Source: Mangrovibacterium lignilyticum
GTDB lineage: Bacteria; Bacteroidota; Bacteroidia; Bacteroidales; Prolixibacteraceae
Reading direction: 5' to 3'
Assembly (NCBI RefSeq): GCF_010882175.1
Contig: NZ_WKLH01000001.1
Span: forward strand, 1,195,464 to 1,259,463
DNA: 64,000 nt
Part shown: positions 42,813-52,397 of the stretch, in pieces
Position numbering within the stretch: position 1 is the stretch's first letter
Layout: every line of letters begins with the position of its first letter
Program-made: the position numbers and the translations under genes
Notes under the pieces: model-generated
What the model was told of the DNA's origin: nothing
Databases searched by the model: none
What the model saw: the letters and a program-made list of their open reading frames with translations, nothing else

Positions 42813-45809
42813 ATGCAAAACAAAGGATTAATCAGAACTTTTGCCATTTTGCTGGCATTGGTTTGTGCTTATCAGCTCGCCTTTACATTTGTCGCTCGCA
42901 AAGTCGAAAACGACGCCAGCGAATATGCTCAAGGTGACAAAATGAAGGAATTGGTTTACCTGGATTCAGTATCCAGCACAACCGTTTACAACTTCCTTGG
43001 ATTGAAAAAATACACCTATAAAGATGTGAAAGCCCTGGAGATGAACCTGGGTCTTGACTTGAAAGGTGGTATGAACGTTACGCTGGAAGTTTCTGTTGCT
43101 GACTTGATCAAGTCACTTTCAAACTACAGTACCGACACAACTTTTAACGCGGCCCTGTCTCTTGCAAAACAAATGCAACGCGACAGTCAGGACGACTTTG
43201 TAACTCTGTTCGGAAAAGCTTTTGAAAAAATCGACCCTAACGCTCAGTTAGCTGCGATCTTCAATACGCTGGAACTGAAAGAAAAGGTGAAATACAACTC
43301 GTCGAACGCGGACGTCATGAAAGTTATCCGCCAGGAAACAGAAGCGGCCATCGACAACTCGTTCAACATCATTCGTACTCGTATTGACCGTTTCGGTGTT
43401 GCACAGCCAAACATCCAAAGACTGCAAACTCCGGGACGCATCCTGGTTGAACTGCCGGGAATCGACAACCCTGAACGTGTTCGTAAACTGCTACAGGGGA
43501 CTGCTAAGCTGGAATTCTGGGAAACCTACGACAACAGCGAGGTTTACCCGATTATCATGCAGGCAAACGAAAAGATCAAAGAAGTACTTTCGCTGTCTGA
43601 TGAAAAAGAAGCTGCCGCTGCAACAACTGAAAGTGAAAAAGCAACAGCCACTGCCGATACAACCGGCAACAGCTTGCTGAAAGAACTGGAAAGTTCTAAT
43701 GATTCAGCTTCTGTAGATCAAATGGCTGACTTCAAAAAGCAATATCCTTTATTTGCAGTGATGCAACCAAGTACTAGCGCTGACGGACAATTGTATCCGG
43801 GACCGGTTGTTGGTACATCTCACTTCAAAGACACCGCTACAGTTAATCGCTACCTGAAATTACCACAGGTAAAATCAATTATTCCACGTAACCTGAAATT
43901 TATGTGGACTTCGAAACCTGTTGACGAAGGTGAAAACTACTACCGTTTAATCGCCATTAAAGTAACCGGTCGCGACGGACGTGCTCCACTTGATGGTGAC
44001 GTGATTGTTGACGCTCGCCAAGACTACGAACAATTCGGTAGTCGTCCTGAAGTGTCGATGACAATGAACTCGGAAGGTGCAAAAATCTGGGCTCGTCTGA
44101 CAAAAGACAACGTTGGCAAATCAATCGCCATCGTTCTGGACGGCTATGTTCGTTCATTCCCGAATGTAAACGGTGAAATCACCGGCGGTCGTTCAAGTAT
44201 TACCGGTTTGGAATCGGTTGAAGAAGCGAAAGACTTAGCAAACATTCTGAAGTCAGGTAAAATGCCTGCTCCGGCACACATTATCCAGGAAGAAATCGTA
44301 GGACCTTCATTAGGTCAGGAAGCCATTAACAGCGGTATATGGTCATTCGCGATCGCTTTTATCATGGTATTGGGTTACATGCTTTTCTTCTACAGTAAGA
44401 AAGCCGGTCTGGCTGCAAACATCGCGTTGCTTGCCAACTTATTCTTTGTGATTGGCGTGCTCGCTTCAATCGGAGCAGTATTAACACTGCCCGGAATTGC
44501 CGGTATCGTATTGACCATTGGTATGTCGGTGGATGCGAACGTACTTATATACGAACGGATACAAGAAGAAATTAAAGCCGGTAAGGGCTTGAAATTAGCG
44601 ATCACTGATGGTTATAAAAATGCTTACTCTGCCATCATCGACGGTCAGGTAACAACATTATTGACAGGTTTCGTTCTTTACTTGTTCGGTTCAGGTCCAA
44701 TTAAAGGTTTTGCAACAACCCTGATCATTGGTATCTTCACCTCTTTGTTCTCTGCCATCTTCCTGACTCGTTTGACTTTCGAACGTCAATTGTCAAAAGG
44801 TAAAAGCATAACCTTTACCTCTAAGATGACTGATAACTGGTTGCGCAACGCGAAAATCAAATTCCTTGAAAAACGCAAAATCGCCTACTTCATTTCAGGT
44901 GCCTTAATCATCATTTCATTGCTTTCAATCGCTACCCGCGGATTCAACTATGGTATCGACTTCAAAGGGGGACGTACGTTTGTAGTTCGCCTGGATGAGA
45001 ACGTGAAAGTAGCTGAAGTTGGTAAATCATTGGCGGCTGTTTACGGAGAAAGCCCGGAAGTAAAAACATTCGGTGGCGCCAACCAGGTTAAAATTACAAC
45101 CGAGTATAAAATTGACGAGTTGTCAAGTGACGTGGACGATGAAGTAGAACAACTGTTGCTGAAAGGTTTGCAGGAAGGTGGATTCATCGCATCCGACGTT
45201 AACATGGATAAATTCGATTCAGAATACCGAATGAGTTCTCAGAAAGTTGGCCCGACCATTTCTGATGATATCAAAAATGACGCGATGATCGCTATCGGCT
45301 TCTCGCTGATCATTATCTTCCTGTATATTCTGCTTCGTTTCCGCAACTGGCAGTTCGGACTGGGGGCGATTGCCGCCTTGGCTCACGATACGATTATCAC
45401 CCTTGGTTTCTTCTCAATGCTGCATGGCCTGCTGCCATTTTCACTGGAAATTGACCAAGCCTTTATTGCGGCAATTCTGACCGTGGTTGGTTACTCGATT
45501 AACGATACCGTGGTTGTGTTCGACCGTATCCGTGAATACCTTGTGATTCACCCAAAACGTTCGAATGAAATTAATATGAACGAAGCGATGAATTCAACAC
45601 TGCGTCGTACCTTCAGTACTTCGTTAAGTACCTTGGTTGTATTGCTTGCCATCTTCCTGTTTGGTGGTACTTCAATACAAGGCTTCACATTCGCCCTGTT
45701 GATCGGGGTTGCTGTGGGTACTTATTCTTCGATTTTCGTTGCGACTCCGATTGTATACGACACTTACAAACGAGTTGAAAAAGTTAAAACAAAGAAAGCA
45801 AGCAAATAA
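42813..45809 (+). CDS. secDF: Fused protein translocase subunit SecDF
   Basis: Inner-membrane translocation motor of 998 aa in which SecD and SecF are joined, as usual in Bacteroidota. The SecD half begins with TM1 (about 8-27). MNLGLDLKGGMNVTLEV follows, then a large periplasmic domain with IRTRIDRFGVAQPNIQ and EEIVGPSLGQEAINSG, and five helices including GMSVDANVLIYERIQEE. The SecF half has FNYGIDFKGGRTFVVRL, a small periplasmic domain, and the SINDTVVVFDRIREYL helix. The conserved Asp and Arg residues of the proton path are in those motifs. A low-complexity KEAAAATTESEKATATA insert lies in the SecD periplasmic region. Confidence 0.97.
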   Translation: MQNKGLIRTFAILLALVCAYQLAFTFVARKVENDASEYAQGDKMKELVYLDSVSSTTVYNFLGLKKYTYKDVKALEMNLGLDLKGGMNVTLEVSVADLIKSLSNYSTDTTFNAALSLAKQMQRDSQDDFVTLFGKAFEKIDPNAQLAAIFNTLELKEKVKYNSSNADVMKVIRQETEAAIDNSFNIIRTRIDRFGVAQPNIQRLQTPGRILVELPGIDNPERVRKLLQGTAKLEFWETYDNSEVYPIIMQANEKIKEVLSLSDEKEAAAATTESEKATATADTTGNSLLKELESSNDSASVDQMADFKKQYPLFAVMQPSTSADGQLYPGPVVGTSHFKDTATVNRYLKLPQVKSIIPRNLKFMWTSKPVDEGENYYRLIAIKVTGRDGRAPLDGDVIVDARQDYEQFGSRPEVSMTMNSEGAKIWARLTKDNVGKSIAIVLDGYVRSFPNVNGEITGGRSSITGLESVEEAKDLANILKSGKMPAPAHIIQEEIVGPSLGQEAINSGIWSFAIAFIMVLGYMLFFYSKKAGLAANIALLANLFFVIGVLASIGAVLTLPGIAGIVLTIGMSVDANVLIYERIQEEIKAGKGLKLAITDGYKNAYSAIIDGQVTTLLTGFVLYLFGSGPIKGFATTLIIGIFTSLFSAIFLTRLTFERQLSKGKSITFTSKMTDNWLRNAKIKFLEKRKIAYFISGALIIISLLSIATRGFNYGIDFKGGRTFVVRLDENVKVAEVGKSLAAVYGESPEVKTFGGANQVKITTEYKIDELSSDVDDEVEQLLLKGLQEGGFIASDVNMDKFDSEYRMSSQKVGPTISDDIKNDAMIAIGFSLIIIFLYILLRFRNWQFGLGAIAALAHDTIITLGFFSMLHGLLPFSLEIDQAFIAAILTVVGYSINDTVVVFDRIREYLVIHPKRSNEINMNEAMNSTLRRTFSTSLSTLVVLLAIFLFGGTSIQGFTFALLIGVAVGTYSSIFVATPIVYDTYKRVEKVKTKKASK

Positions 45810-45832
45810 TTTCTGCTTGACACAACATAGAA

Positions 45833-45859
45833 GGCCTCCGGAAATCCGGGGGCTTTTTT
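45833..45859 (+). terminator. Intrinsic terminator after secDF
   Basis: GCCTCCGG (45834-45841) pairs with CCGGGGGC (45846-45853, one G-T pair), followed by six T residues. Confidence 0.88.
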
Positions 45860-45916
45860 ATTGCACAGTCAAATATTGAATTTTCGATCAAACTAAGGAA
45901 GTCATAAAGTTGTTTG

Positions 45917-45924
45917 TATATTTG
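45917..45924 (+). promoter_or_regulatory. Promoter -7 box for tatA
   Basis: TATATTTG, 17 bp before the ATG at 45942. Confidence 0.5.
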
Positions 45925-45941
45925 CTTAAAATTGATTGGAT

Positions 45942-46268
45942 ATGACGCATTCTTTATTATTTATCAGTGGTGGCGAAATCGTGATGGTTATGCTGATTGC
46001 CCTTTTATTTTTCGGGTCGAAGGCGATCCCCGATATTGCCAAAACATTAGGAAAAGGACTGCGTGAATTTAAAAAGGCGACTAACGAAATTCAACGCGAA
46101 TTGGAAGCCAACACCAGTGACTTCAAACGCGAAGTCAATGATATACAATCAACGGTTCGAAAAGAGACAACACGGATCTCTGAAGATATTAAAACCACCT
46201 CCAGTCACTTGGAGGGAAAAGGCCGGGAAATAAGCAAAAGCGTTGAAGAAGAGCTCAAAAAGAATTAA
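45942..46268 (+). CDS. tatA: Sec-independent translocase subunit TatA/TatB
   Basis: A 108-aa Tat component starting at ATG 45942 (a TTG two codons upstream is possible). A short N-terminal transmembrane helix (about 9-26, GGEIVMVMLIALLFFG) leads into the conserved hinge and amphipathic helix FGSKAIPDIAKTLGKGLREFKKA. The tail is longer than in most TatA proteins and highly charged. The FG hinge suits TatA; TatB-like function is also possible given the long tail. TatC is encoded 12 kb away at 57743. The calcium exchanger gene starts 11 bp downstream, so the two are co-transcribed. Confidence 0.9.
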   Translation: MTHSLLFISGGEIVMVMLIALLFFGSKAIPDIAKTLGKGLREFKKATNEIQRELEANTSDFKREVNDIQSTVRKETTRISEDIKTTSSHLEGKGREISKSVEEELKKN

Positions 46269-46279
46269 ATCCTTTCTAC

Positions 46280-47311
46280 ATGTTCGACTTAGTCCTTTCT
46301 GCAGCAGCCATGTTGCTTTGCTTTATTTTACTGGCTCGTATTGTTGACAAATTTTTTGTTGCTTCGCTCGACCGAATTTCCCACGACTGGAAATTATCAT
46401 CCGACGCTGCGGGAGCAACCCTAATGGCTGTTGGGTCCAGTGCTCCGGAGCTGTTTGTGGCCTTGTTTGCCGTCATGAGACCCGGCGACCACGATGCCAT
46501 CGGGATCGGAAGCATTGTTGGAAGCGCCCTGTTTAACTTACTCGCTATTGGTGGTTTGGTAGCCCTTGTGCGTAAATCGACACTGACCTGGCAACCGATG
46601 TTCCGCGATATTCTGTTTTATTTCATTGCCGTAGCCTTACTGCTTTGGGGAATTATCGACGGCGATTTCAGCATTGCCAATTCAATTGCTTTCCTGACAC
46701 TTTATGTCATTTATGTATTTGCCGTTGTACGTTGGAAAAAATGGTTCCCTTATAAAGACAACGGCAGAGACCATACCGAAGAGGAAGTGGAAGAAGAAAA
46801 ACCGAACCTGGTTGACCGGTTTGTCGGTCTTTTCTTTCCCAATGAAAAACATTATTACTGGATATTTATCATCTCCATCTTACTGATCGCCGGGATGAGC
46901 TGGGTGCTGGTCGAAACAGCCATCCATGTTTCGCACATCCTGGACATCCCCGAGTCAATCATTGCTCTGACCGTATTGGCAGCAGGCACCTCTATCCCCG
47001 ACCTTATTTCGTCGCTCATTGTCGCCAAACAAGGACGTGGTGATATGGCCATCAGCAACGCCATTGGCTCTAACATTTTCGATATTTTAGTTGGTCTGGG
47101 CTTTCCGTTCCTGCTGGTCATCTTAATCAGCGGCCGAACGATCGAAGCAGGCGGACAAAACCTCGAAAGCTCGTCAATCGTGCTCTTTGCCTCTCTCATC
47201 GCCTTCACCATTTTGCTTTTGGTCAAACGATGGAAAATCAATTGGTTTACCGGAGTCGTCTTGCTGGGACTTTACGTCGCCTATTTAGCACGCGAAATCA
47301 TTCTACTTTAA
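46280..47311 (+). CDS. Calcium/cation antiporter (CaCA family, NCX/YrbG-like)
   Basis: Inner-membrane exchanger of 343 aa with two inverted halves of about five helices. The alpha-1 repeat is AAGATLMAVGSSAPELFVALFAV and the alpha-2 repeat LTVLAAGTSIPDLISSLIVAK, followed by GDMAISNAIGSNIFDILVGLG; these form the ion-binding site. An acidic cytosolic loop (about 155-170, EEEVEEEK) separates the halves. It probably exchanges Ca2+ for Na+ or H+. Eukaryotic NCKX and bacterial YrbG proteins share these motifs, so ion preference is uncertain. Confidence 0.9.
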   Translation: MFDLVLSAAAMLLCFILLARIVDKFFVASLDRISHDWKLSSDAAGATLMAVGSSAPELFVALFAVMRPGDHDAIGIGSIVGSALFNLLAIGGLVALVRKSTLTWQPMFRDILFYFIAVALLLWGIIDGDFSIANSIAFLTLYVIYVFAVVRWKKWFPYKDNGRDHTEEEVEEEKPNLVDRFVGLFFPNEKHYYWIFIISILLIAGMSWVLVETAIHVSHILDIPESIIALTVLAAGTSIPDLISSLIVAKQGRGDMAISNAIGSNIFDILVGLGFPFLLVILISGRTIEAGGQNLESSSIVLFASLIAFTILLLVKRWKINWFTGVVLLGLYVAYLAREIILL

Positions 47312-47342
47312 TTATCTTTAGCTCAACAAAAATCAACACCAA

Positions 47343-47996
47343 TTGATAACAGCTAAAAACATTACCAAAGCATTTGGTGACCTGCAGGTTTTAAAAGGAA
47401 TTGACCTTGAAATTCCGGCCGGCAAATTGTACTCCATTGTCGGCCCAAGCGGAGCCGGAAAAACCACCTTATTGCAAATACTGGGAACCTTGAGCAAACC
47501 CGATTCCGGTGACGTGGAAATTCTGAATAAATCGGTTTTTGGCTTGGGCGAGCGTCAATTGGCTGCCTTTCGAAATAAGGAGATTGGCTTTGTATTCCAG
47601 TTTCACTATTTGTTGCCCGAGTTTAACGCGTTGGAAAATGTCTGCATCCCTGCCTTTATTGCCAAGAAAAGTAAAAAGGAAGCCGAAACCCGCGCCAAAG
47701 AACTGCTCGACTTTTTAGGCTTGTCGCAACGGCTGACGCACAAACCTGCAGAACTTTCCGGTGGTGAACGCCAGCGGGTGGCTGTTGCCCGTGCACTGAT
47801 TAACAACCCCGCAGTAATTATGGCCGATGAGCCTTCCGGCAACCTCGACAGTCAAAATCGCGACGACTTGCACGATCTTTTCTTTAAGCTGCGCGACGAA
47901 TTCAACCAAACCTTAGTGATTGTTACCCACGACGAAGACTTTGCCCGCCAGTCGGATCGTATCATCCGCATGCGCGATGGACTGATTGAAGAATAA
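47343..47996 (+). CDS. lolD: ABC transporter ATP-binding protein, LolD-like (TTG start)
   Basis: ATPase of 217 aa. Walker A is GPSGAGKT (34-41), the Q-loop is in [18 protein letters not shown], the signature is [15 protein letters not shown], Walker B is [12 protein letters not shown], and the H-loop is VTHDED. The [13 protein letters not shown] stretch is the hallmark of LolD, the lipoprotein-release ATPase. No ATG exists in frame between an upstream stop (47319) and the conserved N-terminus, so TTG at 47343 is the likely start. LolC/LolE partners are not adjacent. It could also energize the FtsX-type permease of the 36-kb operon, which lacks an ATPase. Confidence 0.88.
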   Translation: MITAKNITKAFGDLQVLKGIDLEIPAGKLYSIVGPSGAGKTTLLQILGTLSKPDSGDVEILNKSVFGLGERQLAAFRNKEIGFVFQFHYLLPEFNALENVCIPAFIAKKSKKEAETRAKELLDFLGLSQRLTHKPAELSGGERQRVAVARALINNPAVIMADEPSGNLDSQNRDDLHDLFFKLRDEFNQTLVIVTHDEDFARQSDRIIRMRDGLIEE

Positions 47997-48148
47997 TTCC
48001 CTTCATCAAGGACATACGAGAACTCTCCCCGCTTCAACCACCGCGGTCTAAAACACTTTTCCGTAACTTCCGGAGAACACAACTTTATCTTTTCTTTTCT
48101 ATTCGGGCTTTCATCGGAGCTCAATGGAAGTCGATTCTGCAATTTCAA

Positions 48149-48156
48149 TAAGTTTG
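48149..48156 (+). promoter_or_regulatory. Promoter -7 box for the PNPOx-family gene
   Basis: TAAGTTTG, 40 bp before ATG 48196. Confidence 0.45.
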
Positions 48157-48195
48157 CAAAAACACCATTAATCAACAAGCACTAAATACCCAATT

Positions 48196-48663
48196 ATGCA
48201 AGCTCGAATGAAACAAAATCAGCTTTCGCCCGAAGCAATCGAAGCGCTGATGAACAAACAGGAGGTAGGTCACCTGGCCACCCAAAATATTGACGGATTT
48301 CCGTATGTCGTTCCGGTACACTTTGTATTTACCGGCAGCGAAATTTACATCCATGGTTTAAACTGCGGACAAAAGCTCGCCAATATTCAGGCAAACGCTA
48401 AAGTTTGTTTCGAAGTAGAAGAAATGGATCGTCTCATCATGGACGAAAAAGCCTGCGATGTGAATACCAAATACCAAAGTGTAATTGCCTTTGGCCATGC
48501 CGCAATGATTGAAAAAACCCCAGAAAAAATTTCAGCTTTGGATAAAGTTGTTGCCAAATACACGCCACAACTTGCGGGACAGGAATACCCGGAGAACATG
48601 CTTAAAGCAACCGGCATTATTAAAATTACCATCGAAAGCATTACCGGAAAATATTTTGGATAA
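48196..48663 (+). CDS. Pyridoxamine 5'-phosphate oxidase family flavoprotein
   Basis: A 155-aa protein with the split-barrel FMN-binding fold. The N-terminal LMNKQEVGHLATQNIDGFPYVVPVHFVFTGSEIYIHGLNCGQKLANIQANAKVCFEVEE is typical of the NimA/PNPOx-like group. It is too short and divergent to be genuine PdxH. Members bind FMN, F420 or haem and some reduce nitroimidazoles. Function here is unknown. It is convergent with ald. Confidence 0.85.
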   Translation: MQARMKQNQLSPEAIEALMNKQEVGHLATQNIDGFPYVVPVHFVFTGSEIYIHGLNCGQKLANIQANAKVCFEVEEMDRLIMDEKACDVNTKYQSVIAFGHAAMIEKTPEKISALDKVVAKYTPQLAGQEYPENMLKATGIIKITIESITGKYFG

Positions 48664-48718
48664 AGACTTCCGAACACGATTGTTCGAAGATGATTAATCC
48701 AAACCGATCTGCAACAAA

Positions 48719-48742
48719 AACCCCTGCCTGCCGGCAAGGGTT
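48719..48742 (-). terminator. Intrinsic terminator after ald
   Basis: On the minus strand AACCC-TTGCC pairs with GGCAG-GGGTT around a short loop, followed by TTTTGTTG. It is 25 bp past the ald stop. Confidence 0.75.
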
Positions 48743-48766
48743 CTCATTCAGAATAATTTTCATCAA

Positions 48767-49879
48767 TTATAATACGGTATCAACAGCAGTATAAGGCAGG
48801 CCAAAAGCTTCGGCTACTCCTTCGTAAACTACTTTCCCGTCAACTACATTCAATCCTTTACGGAGTGCTAAATCATCAGAACAAGCCTGTTTCCAGCCTT
48901 TAGTGGCCAGCTGCAACGCATATGGTAAAGTTGCGTTTGTCAATGCTAACGTTGATGTACGAGGAACGGCTCCCGGCATGTTCGCCACACAGTACTGAAT
49001 CACGTCATCAATCACAAAAGTTGGATGGTCGTGTGTTGTGGCCTTGGTTGTTTCAAAACAGCCACCCTGATCAACAGCCACATCAACCATTACCGTTCCC
49101 GGGCGCATGGTTGGTATCATATCGCGAGTCACCAATTTCGGAGCTTTCGTTCCCGGAATCAACACAGCACCAATAATCACGTCATGTGTTTTCACCATTT
49201 CGCGCAAGTTGTAATCATTGCTCATCATGGTTTTCACGTTGGCTGGCATAATATCGTCGAGGTAGCGCAGACGCTTCAGGTTTACATCCATAATCGTTGT
49301 GTCTGCACCTAAGCCGGCAGCCATTTTTGCTGCTTCGGTACCCACAATACCACCACCAATAATCAACACCTTAGCAGGAGGCACTCCGGGAACCCCGCCT
49401 AGCAGCACGCCATAGCCACCGTAAGTTTTCTCGAGATACTTGGCACCTTCCTGAACCGACATACGACCGGCAACTTCCGACATCGGTACTAAAAGCGGTA
49501 ACGAACGATCGTCAAGCTCAACAGTTTCGTAAGCCAAACAAATCGCGCCACTTTCAATCATCGCATTCGTTAAAGGCTCCGACGAAGCAAAGTGAAAATA
49601 GGTATACAGAATCTGTCCTTTTCTGACCAGTTTATATTCCTGCTCAATGGGTTCTTTTACCTTCATAATCATCTCGGCAATGCCATAAACATCCTCAATT
49701 GTCGGTAAAAGCCTGGCCCCAGCATGTTCGTAATCTTCATTAGCAAATCCACTACCATTTCCGGCACTCTCCTGAACATACACAACATGACCACGTTTGA
49801 CTAACTCTGCAGCACCGGCTGGCGTCAATGCCACGCGGTTCTCGTTGTTCTTAATTTCCTTCGGTACACCAACTATCAT
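48767..49879 (-). CDS. ald: Alanine dehydrogenase
   Basis: NAD-dependent L-alanine dehydrogenase of 370 aa, catalysing alanine to pyruvate plus ammonia. The start is set at ATG 49879 (MIVGVPKEIKNNENRV), the conserved N-terminus; the frame extends to 49984 without conservation. Catalytic residues match the family: Arg15, Lys75 (KVKEP) and His96 (YFHFA). The NAD site is LIIGGGIVGTEAAKMAAGLGA and the later signature VDVAVDQGGCFETT. A perfect 18-bp palindrome 26 bp upstream of the ATG may be a regulator site. Confidence 0.95.
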   Translation of the reverse strand: MIVGVPKEIKNNENRVALTPAGAAELVKRGHVVYVQESAGNGSGFANEDYEHAGARLLPTIEDVYGIAEMIMKVKEPIEQEYKLVRKGQILYTYFHFASSEPLTNAMIESGAICLAYETVELDDRSLPLLVPMSEVAGRMSVQEGAKYLEKTYGGYGVLLGGVPGVPPAKVLIIGGGIVGTEAAKMAAGLGADTTIMDVNLKRLRYLDDIMPANVKTMMSNDYNLREMVKTHDVIIGAVLIPGTKAPKLVTRDMIPTMRPGTVMVDVAVDQGGCFETTKATTHDHPTFVIDDVIQYCVANMPGAVPRTSTLALTNATLPYALQLATKGWKQACSDDLALRKGLNVVDGKVVYEGVAEAFGLPYTAVDTVL

Positions 49880-49904
49880 AACGATTTTTTTTATTTTTTT
49901 GTTT

Positions 49905-49922
49905 GACCAAATTAGTTTGGTC
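49905..49922. promoter_or_regulatory. Palindromic candidate operator upstream of ald
   Basis: GACCAAA (49905-49911), TTAG, TTTGGTC (49916-49922). Arms are perfect. It lies 26 bp before the ald ATG in the divergent ald/aminotransferase region. Confidence 0.6.
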
Positions 49923-50096
49923 TCCTGTTGCAAAACATGATAAAAGACAACAATTTCGCTTTTTACTGCAATTTTGTCTATCAATTAAGTGCGAATCATT
50001 ACTAATTGTTCACTCCCTTATAATTTATAAGAATAAATTGCAAGAATATTTCATTTTTATGCTGTTGCAGCTCATTCAATTTAAATTTGATAATTG

Positions 50097-50104
50097 TATA
50101 TTTG
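50097..50104 (+). promoter_or_regulatory. Promoter -7 box for the aminotransferase gene
   Basis: TATATTTG, 28 bp before ATG 50133; it overlaps the upstream TTG at 50094 and so argues against that start. Confidence 0.55.
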
Positions 50105-50132
50105 CCCTCCGAGCAAAAATTTGTTACTGAAT

Positions 50133-51344
50133 ATGCCAACTACGTCCATTCGGGGAAATAAAATGCCTGATTCACCGATCAGGAAACTGGTTCCATTGGC
50201 CAACAGCGCCAAGGAAAGAGGAATAAAAGTGTACCATTTAAATATTGGTCAACCGGACTTACCGACACCACAACGAGCGTTAGATGCCATTCGGAGTATC
50301 GACCGGAAGATTTTGGAGTACAGTCCAAGTGAAGGCACTTTGTCTCTCCGTCAGAAACTGGCGGCCTACTACCACAAATTCAAAATCAATGTGGAGGTTA
50401 AAGACATTATTGTAACCACCGGAGGTAGTGAAGCGGTCACCTTTGCATTTATGTCGTGTTTAGATCCGGGTGACGAAATTATTGTTCCGGAGCCGGCCTA
50501 TGCCAACTACGAAGCATTTGCCATTGTTGCCGGAGCGATTATCAAATCGATTCCTGCTAAAATTGAAGAAGGTTTTGCTCTTCCTCCAATTGAAGAATTT
50601 GAAAAGCTGATCACTCCGAAAACAAAGGGGATCATGATCTGCAACCCCAATAATCCAACAGGATACCTGTATACCCAAACCGAAATGAATGCCATTCGGG
50701 ATTTGGTGAAGAAATACGATTTGTATCTTTTCTCGGATGAAGTATACCGCGAATTTTGCTACACCGGGGCTCCTTATATCTCTGCTTTCCATTTGGAGGG
50801 TATTGAGCAAAATGTCATCCTTATTGACTCGGTATCGAAACGGTACAGCGAATGCGGCATCCGTATCGGCGCGTTGATTTCGAAAAACGAAGCTGTTCGC
50901 CGCAACGTGATGAAATTCTGCCAGGCACGGCTTAGCCCGCCATTGATTGGACAGATTGCTGCTGAAGCATCGCTGGAAGAAACCGATGGCTATTTAATGG
51001 ATTCGTACAATGAATACGTTGAACGCCGGAAGTTCTTAATCGACGGCCTGAACCGGATCGACGGTGTTTATTCGCCCATACCTATGGGAGCTTTCTATAC
51101 CGTTGCACAACTACCTGTTGACGATTCTGACAAGTTCTGCGCCTGGCTGCTTGACGAATTCAATTATGAAGGAGAAACCATCTTTATGGCTCCGGCTACC
51201 GGTTTCTACACGACCCCGGGATATGGAAAAGATGAAGTCAGGATTGCCTATGTCCTAAAAAAGAAGGACCTGGCAAAAGCCCTGAAAATACTGGAGGAAG
51301 CATTGAAAGTGTACCCAGGAACCGTCTACAAAAACCACCATTAA
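50133..51344 (+). CDS. PLP-dependent class I aminotransferase
   Basis: Fold-type I aminotransferase of 403 aa, started at ATG 50133 (MPTTSIRGNKMPDSPIRKL). The family markers are YHLNIGQPDLPTP, TGGSEAVTFAF (phosphate site), ICNPNNPTGY, FSDEVYREF (Asp for the pyridine nitrogen) and the Schiff-base lysine Lys236 in DSVSKRYSECGIRIGAL. The C-terminal Arg is in DEVRIAYVL. It resembles aspartate/aromatic aminotransferases of the AspC-like group in Bacteroidota. Substrate is not defined. It is divergent from ald, and both could share control of amino-nitrogen flow. Confidence 0.92.
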   Translation: MPTTSIRGNKMPDSPIRKLVPLANSAKERGIKVYHLNIGQPDLPTPQRALDAIRSIDRKILEYSPSEGTLSLRQKLAAYYHKFKINVEVKDIIVTTGGSEAVTFAFMSCLDPGDEIIVPEPAYANYEAFAIVAGAIIKSIPAKIEEGFALPPIEEFEKLITPKTKGIMICNPNNPTGYLYTQTEMNAIRDLVKKYDLYLFSDEVYREFCYTGAPYISAFHLEGIEQNVILIDSVSKRYSECGIRIGALISKNEAVRRNVMKFCQARLSPPLIGQIAAEASLEETDGYLMDSYNEYVERRKFLIDGLNRIDGVYSPIPMGAFYTVAQLPVDDSDKFCAWLLDEFNYEGETIFMAPATGFYTTPGYGKDEVRIAYVLKKKDLAKALKILEEALKVYPGTVYKNHH

Positions 51345-51360
51345 GAAATAAATTGCACAC

Positions 51361-51394
51361 AAAAAAGGCTGATCAAATTGATCGGCCTTTTTTT
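51361..51394 (+). terminator. Intrinsic terminator after the aminotransferase gene
   Basis: AAAAGGC, TGATCAA and TTGATC, GGCCTTTT form a nearly perfect hairpin, followed by a T-run. Confidence 0.9.
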
Positions 51395-51500
51395 TATGGA
51401 TCCAGTCAATCACTTTTTGCCAAACAAACTGCCACTATAATATTTCACAAATGCATTACGTTTATTCAAGTAGACTAATCACTTAAGCTGCTTGAACCAA

Positions 51501-52187
51501 ATGAAAAATGCGTCATTAACCATTTGCTGTTGCTTGCTTCTCAGTCTAACTATATCGGCTCAAAGCACAGACGTTGAACGCCCCGATTACCGAAAAATCA
51601 GAAAAGAGATCGAACAGAAAAAAAGTTCCTTTTATTATCCTTACTTGATGCAACGTTTCCTGGTGGCTGATTCAACGTTAACTCTACAGGAAAAAAGGCA
51701 CCTATACTATGGTTATCAATTCCAAGCCGGATATGCACCTTATGCTTCCCCGAAATACATCGATCATATTCTTGTCATATTAAAAAAGGAGACCCAGAGT
51801 ATAAACGATATCGATCGAATCATCCAATTGTCGGATTCAATACTGGTCAAAAATCCGTTTTCGATGCAAGCGCTGAACTATCAACTTTACGCCTTAAGGC
51901 TACAAAAAGATGAAAATCAGGTTCAACTTCGAACGACGCAGATTCAGATTATCTTGGACGCACTTTTAAGTTCCGGAGACGGAACCACTAAAAAAGACGC
52001 TTTCTATGTCATTGATCCATCGCACGAGTACGCAATCATTGATGCGGTAGGTCTGCAGTTTCGCGGCGCACAGTACCTAGTCGACCACTATGACTTTTTG
52101 GAATTGAAAGAAAACGAGCTCGGATTAAAAGGCTTGTTTTTCGACGTTAGCCCTAGTCTAAACCATCTCAATAAAATCTTTCCCTAA
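51501..52187 (+). CDS. DUF4919 domain secreted protein
   Basis: A 228-aa exported protein starting at ATG 51501 (an upstream TTG at 51492 is less likely). The signal peptide ends near residue 21 (ICCCLLLSLTISAQS). The mature part carries the DUF4919 pattern: DYRKIRKEIEQKKSSFYYPYLMQRFLVADSTLTLQEKRHLYYGYQFQAGYAPY, a helical middle, and GTTKKDAFYVIDPSHEYAIIDAVGLQFRGAQYLVDHYDFLELK near the end. The family is widespread in Bacteroidota and has no known function. It is monocistronic. Confidence 0.85.
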   Translation: MKNASLTICCCLLLSLTISAQSTDVERPDYRKIRKEIEQKKSSFYYPYLMQRFLVADSTLTLQEKRHLYYGYQFQAGYAPYASPKYIDHILVILKKETQSINDIDRIIQLSDSILVKNPFSMQALNYQLYALRLQKDENQVQLRTTQIQIILDALLSSGDGTTKKDAFYVIDPSHEYAIIDAVGLQFRGAQYLVDHYDFLELKENELGLKGLFFDVSPSLNHLNKIFP

Positions 52188-52397
52188 TCTATCTTTTCAA
52201 AATTTCGGGCAGGTCAAAGCTAACCCAATCGCGGCTATATTGCTAAGCAATCTGCGAGCCCTGACCAACTCCGTCGAGAATGAGGGGTGTGGGTTACGGA
52301 TTACTTCTGCCAATACAACACACGGCATTAATTAGTGAGCGCCATTTGACTCTGCTCGATTGCTGGCACGATGCACAATGATATGGGCTGTGATTAA

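Noticed and set aside
49880-49984. 35-residue N-terminal extension of alanine dehydrogenase
   Set aside because: The conserved family start MIVGVPKEI is at 49879; the extension crosses the palindrome and low-complexity sequence.
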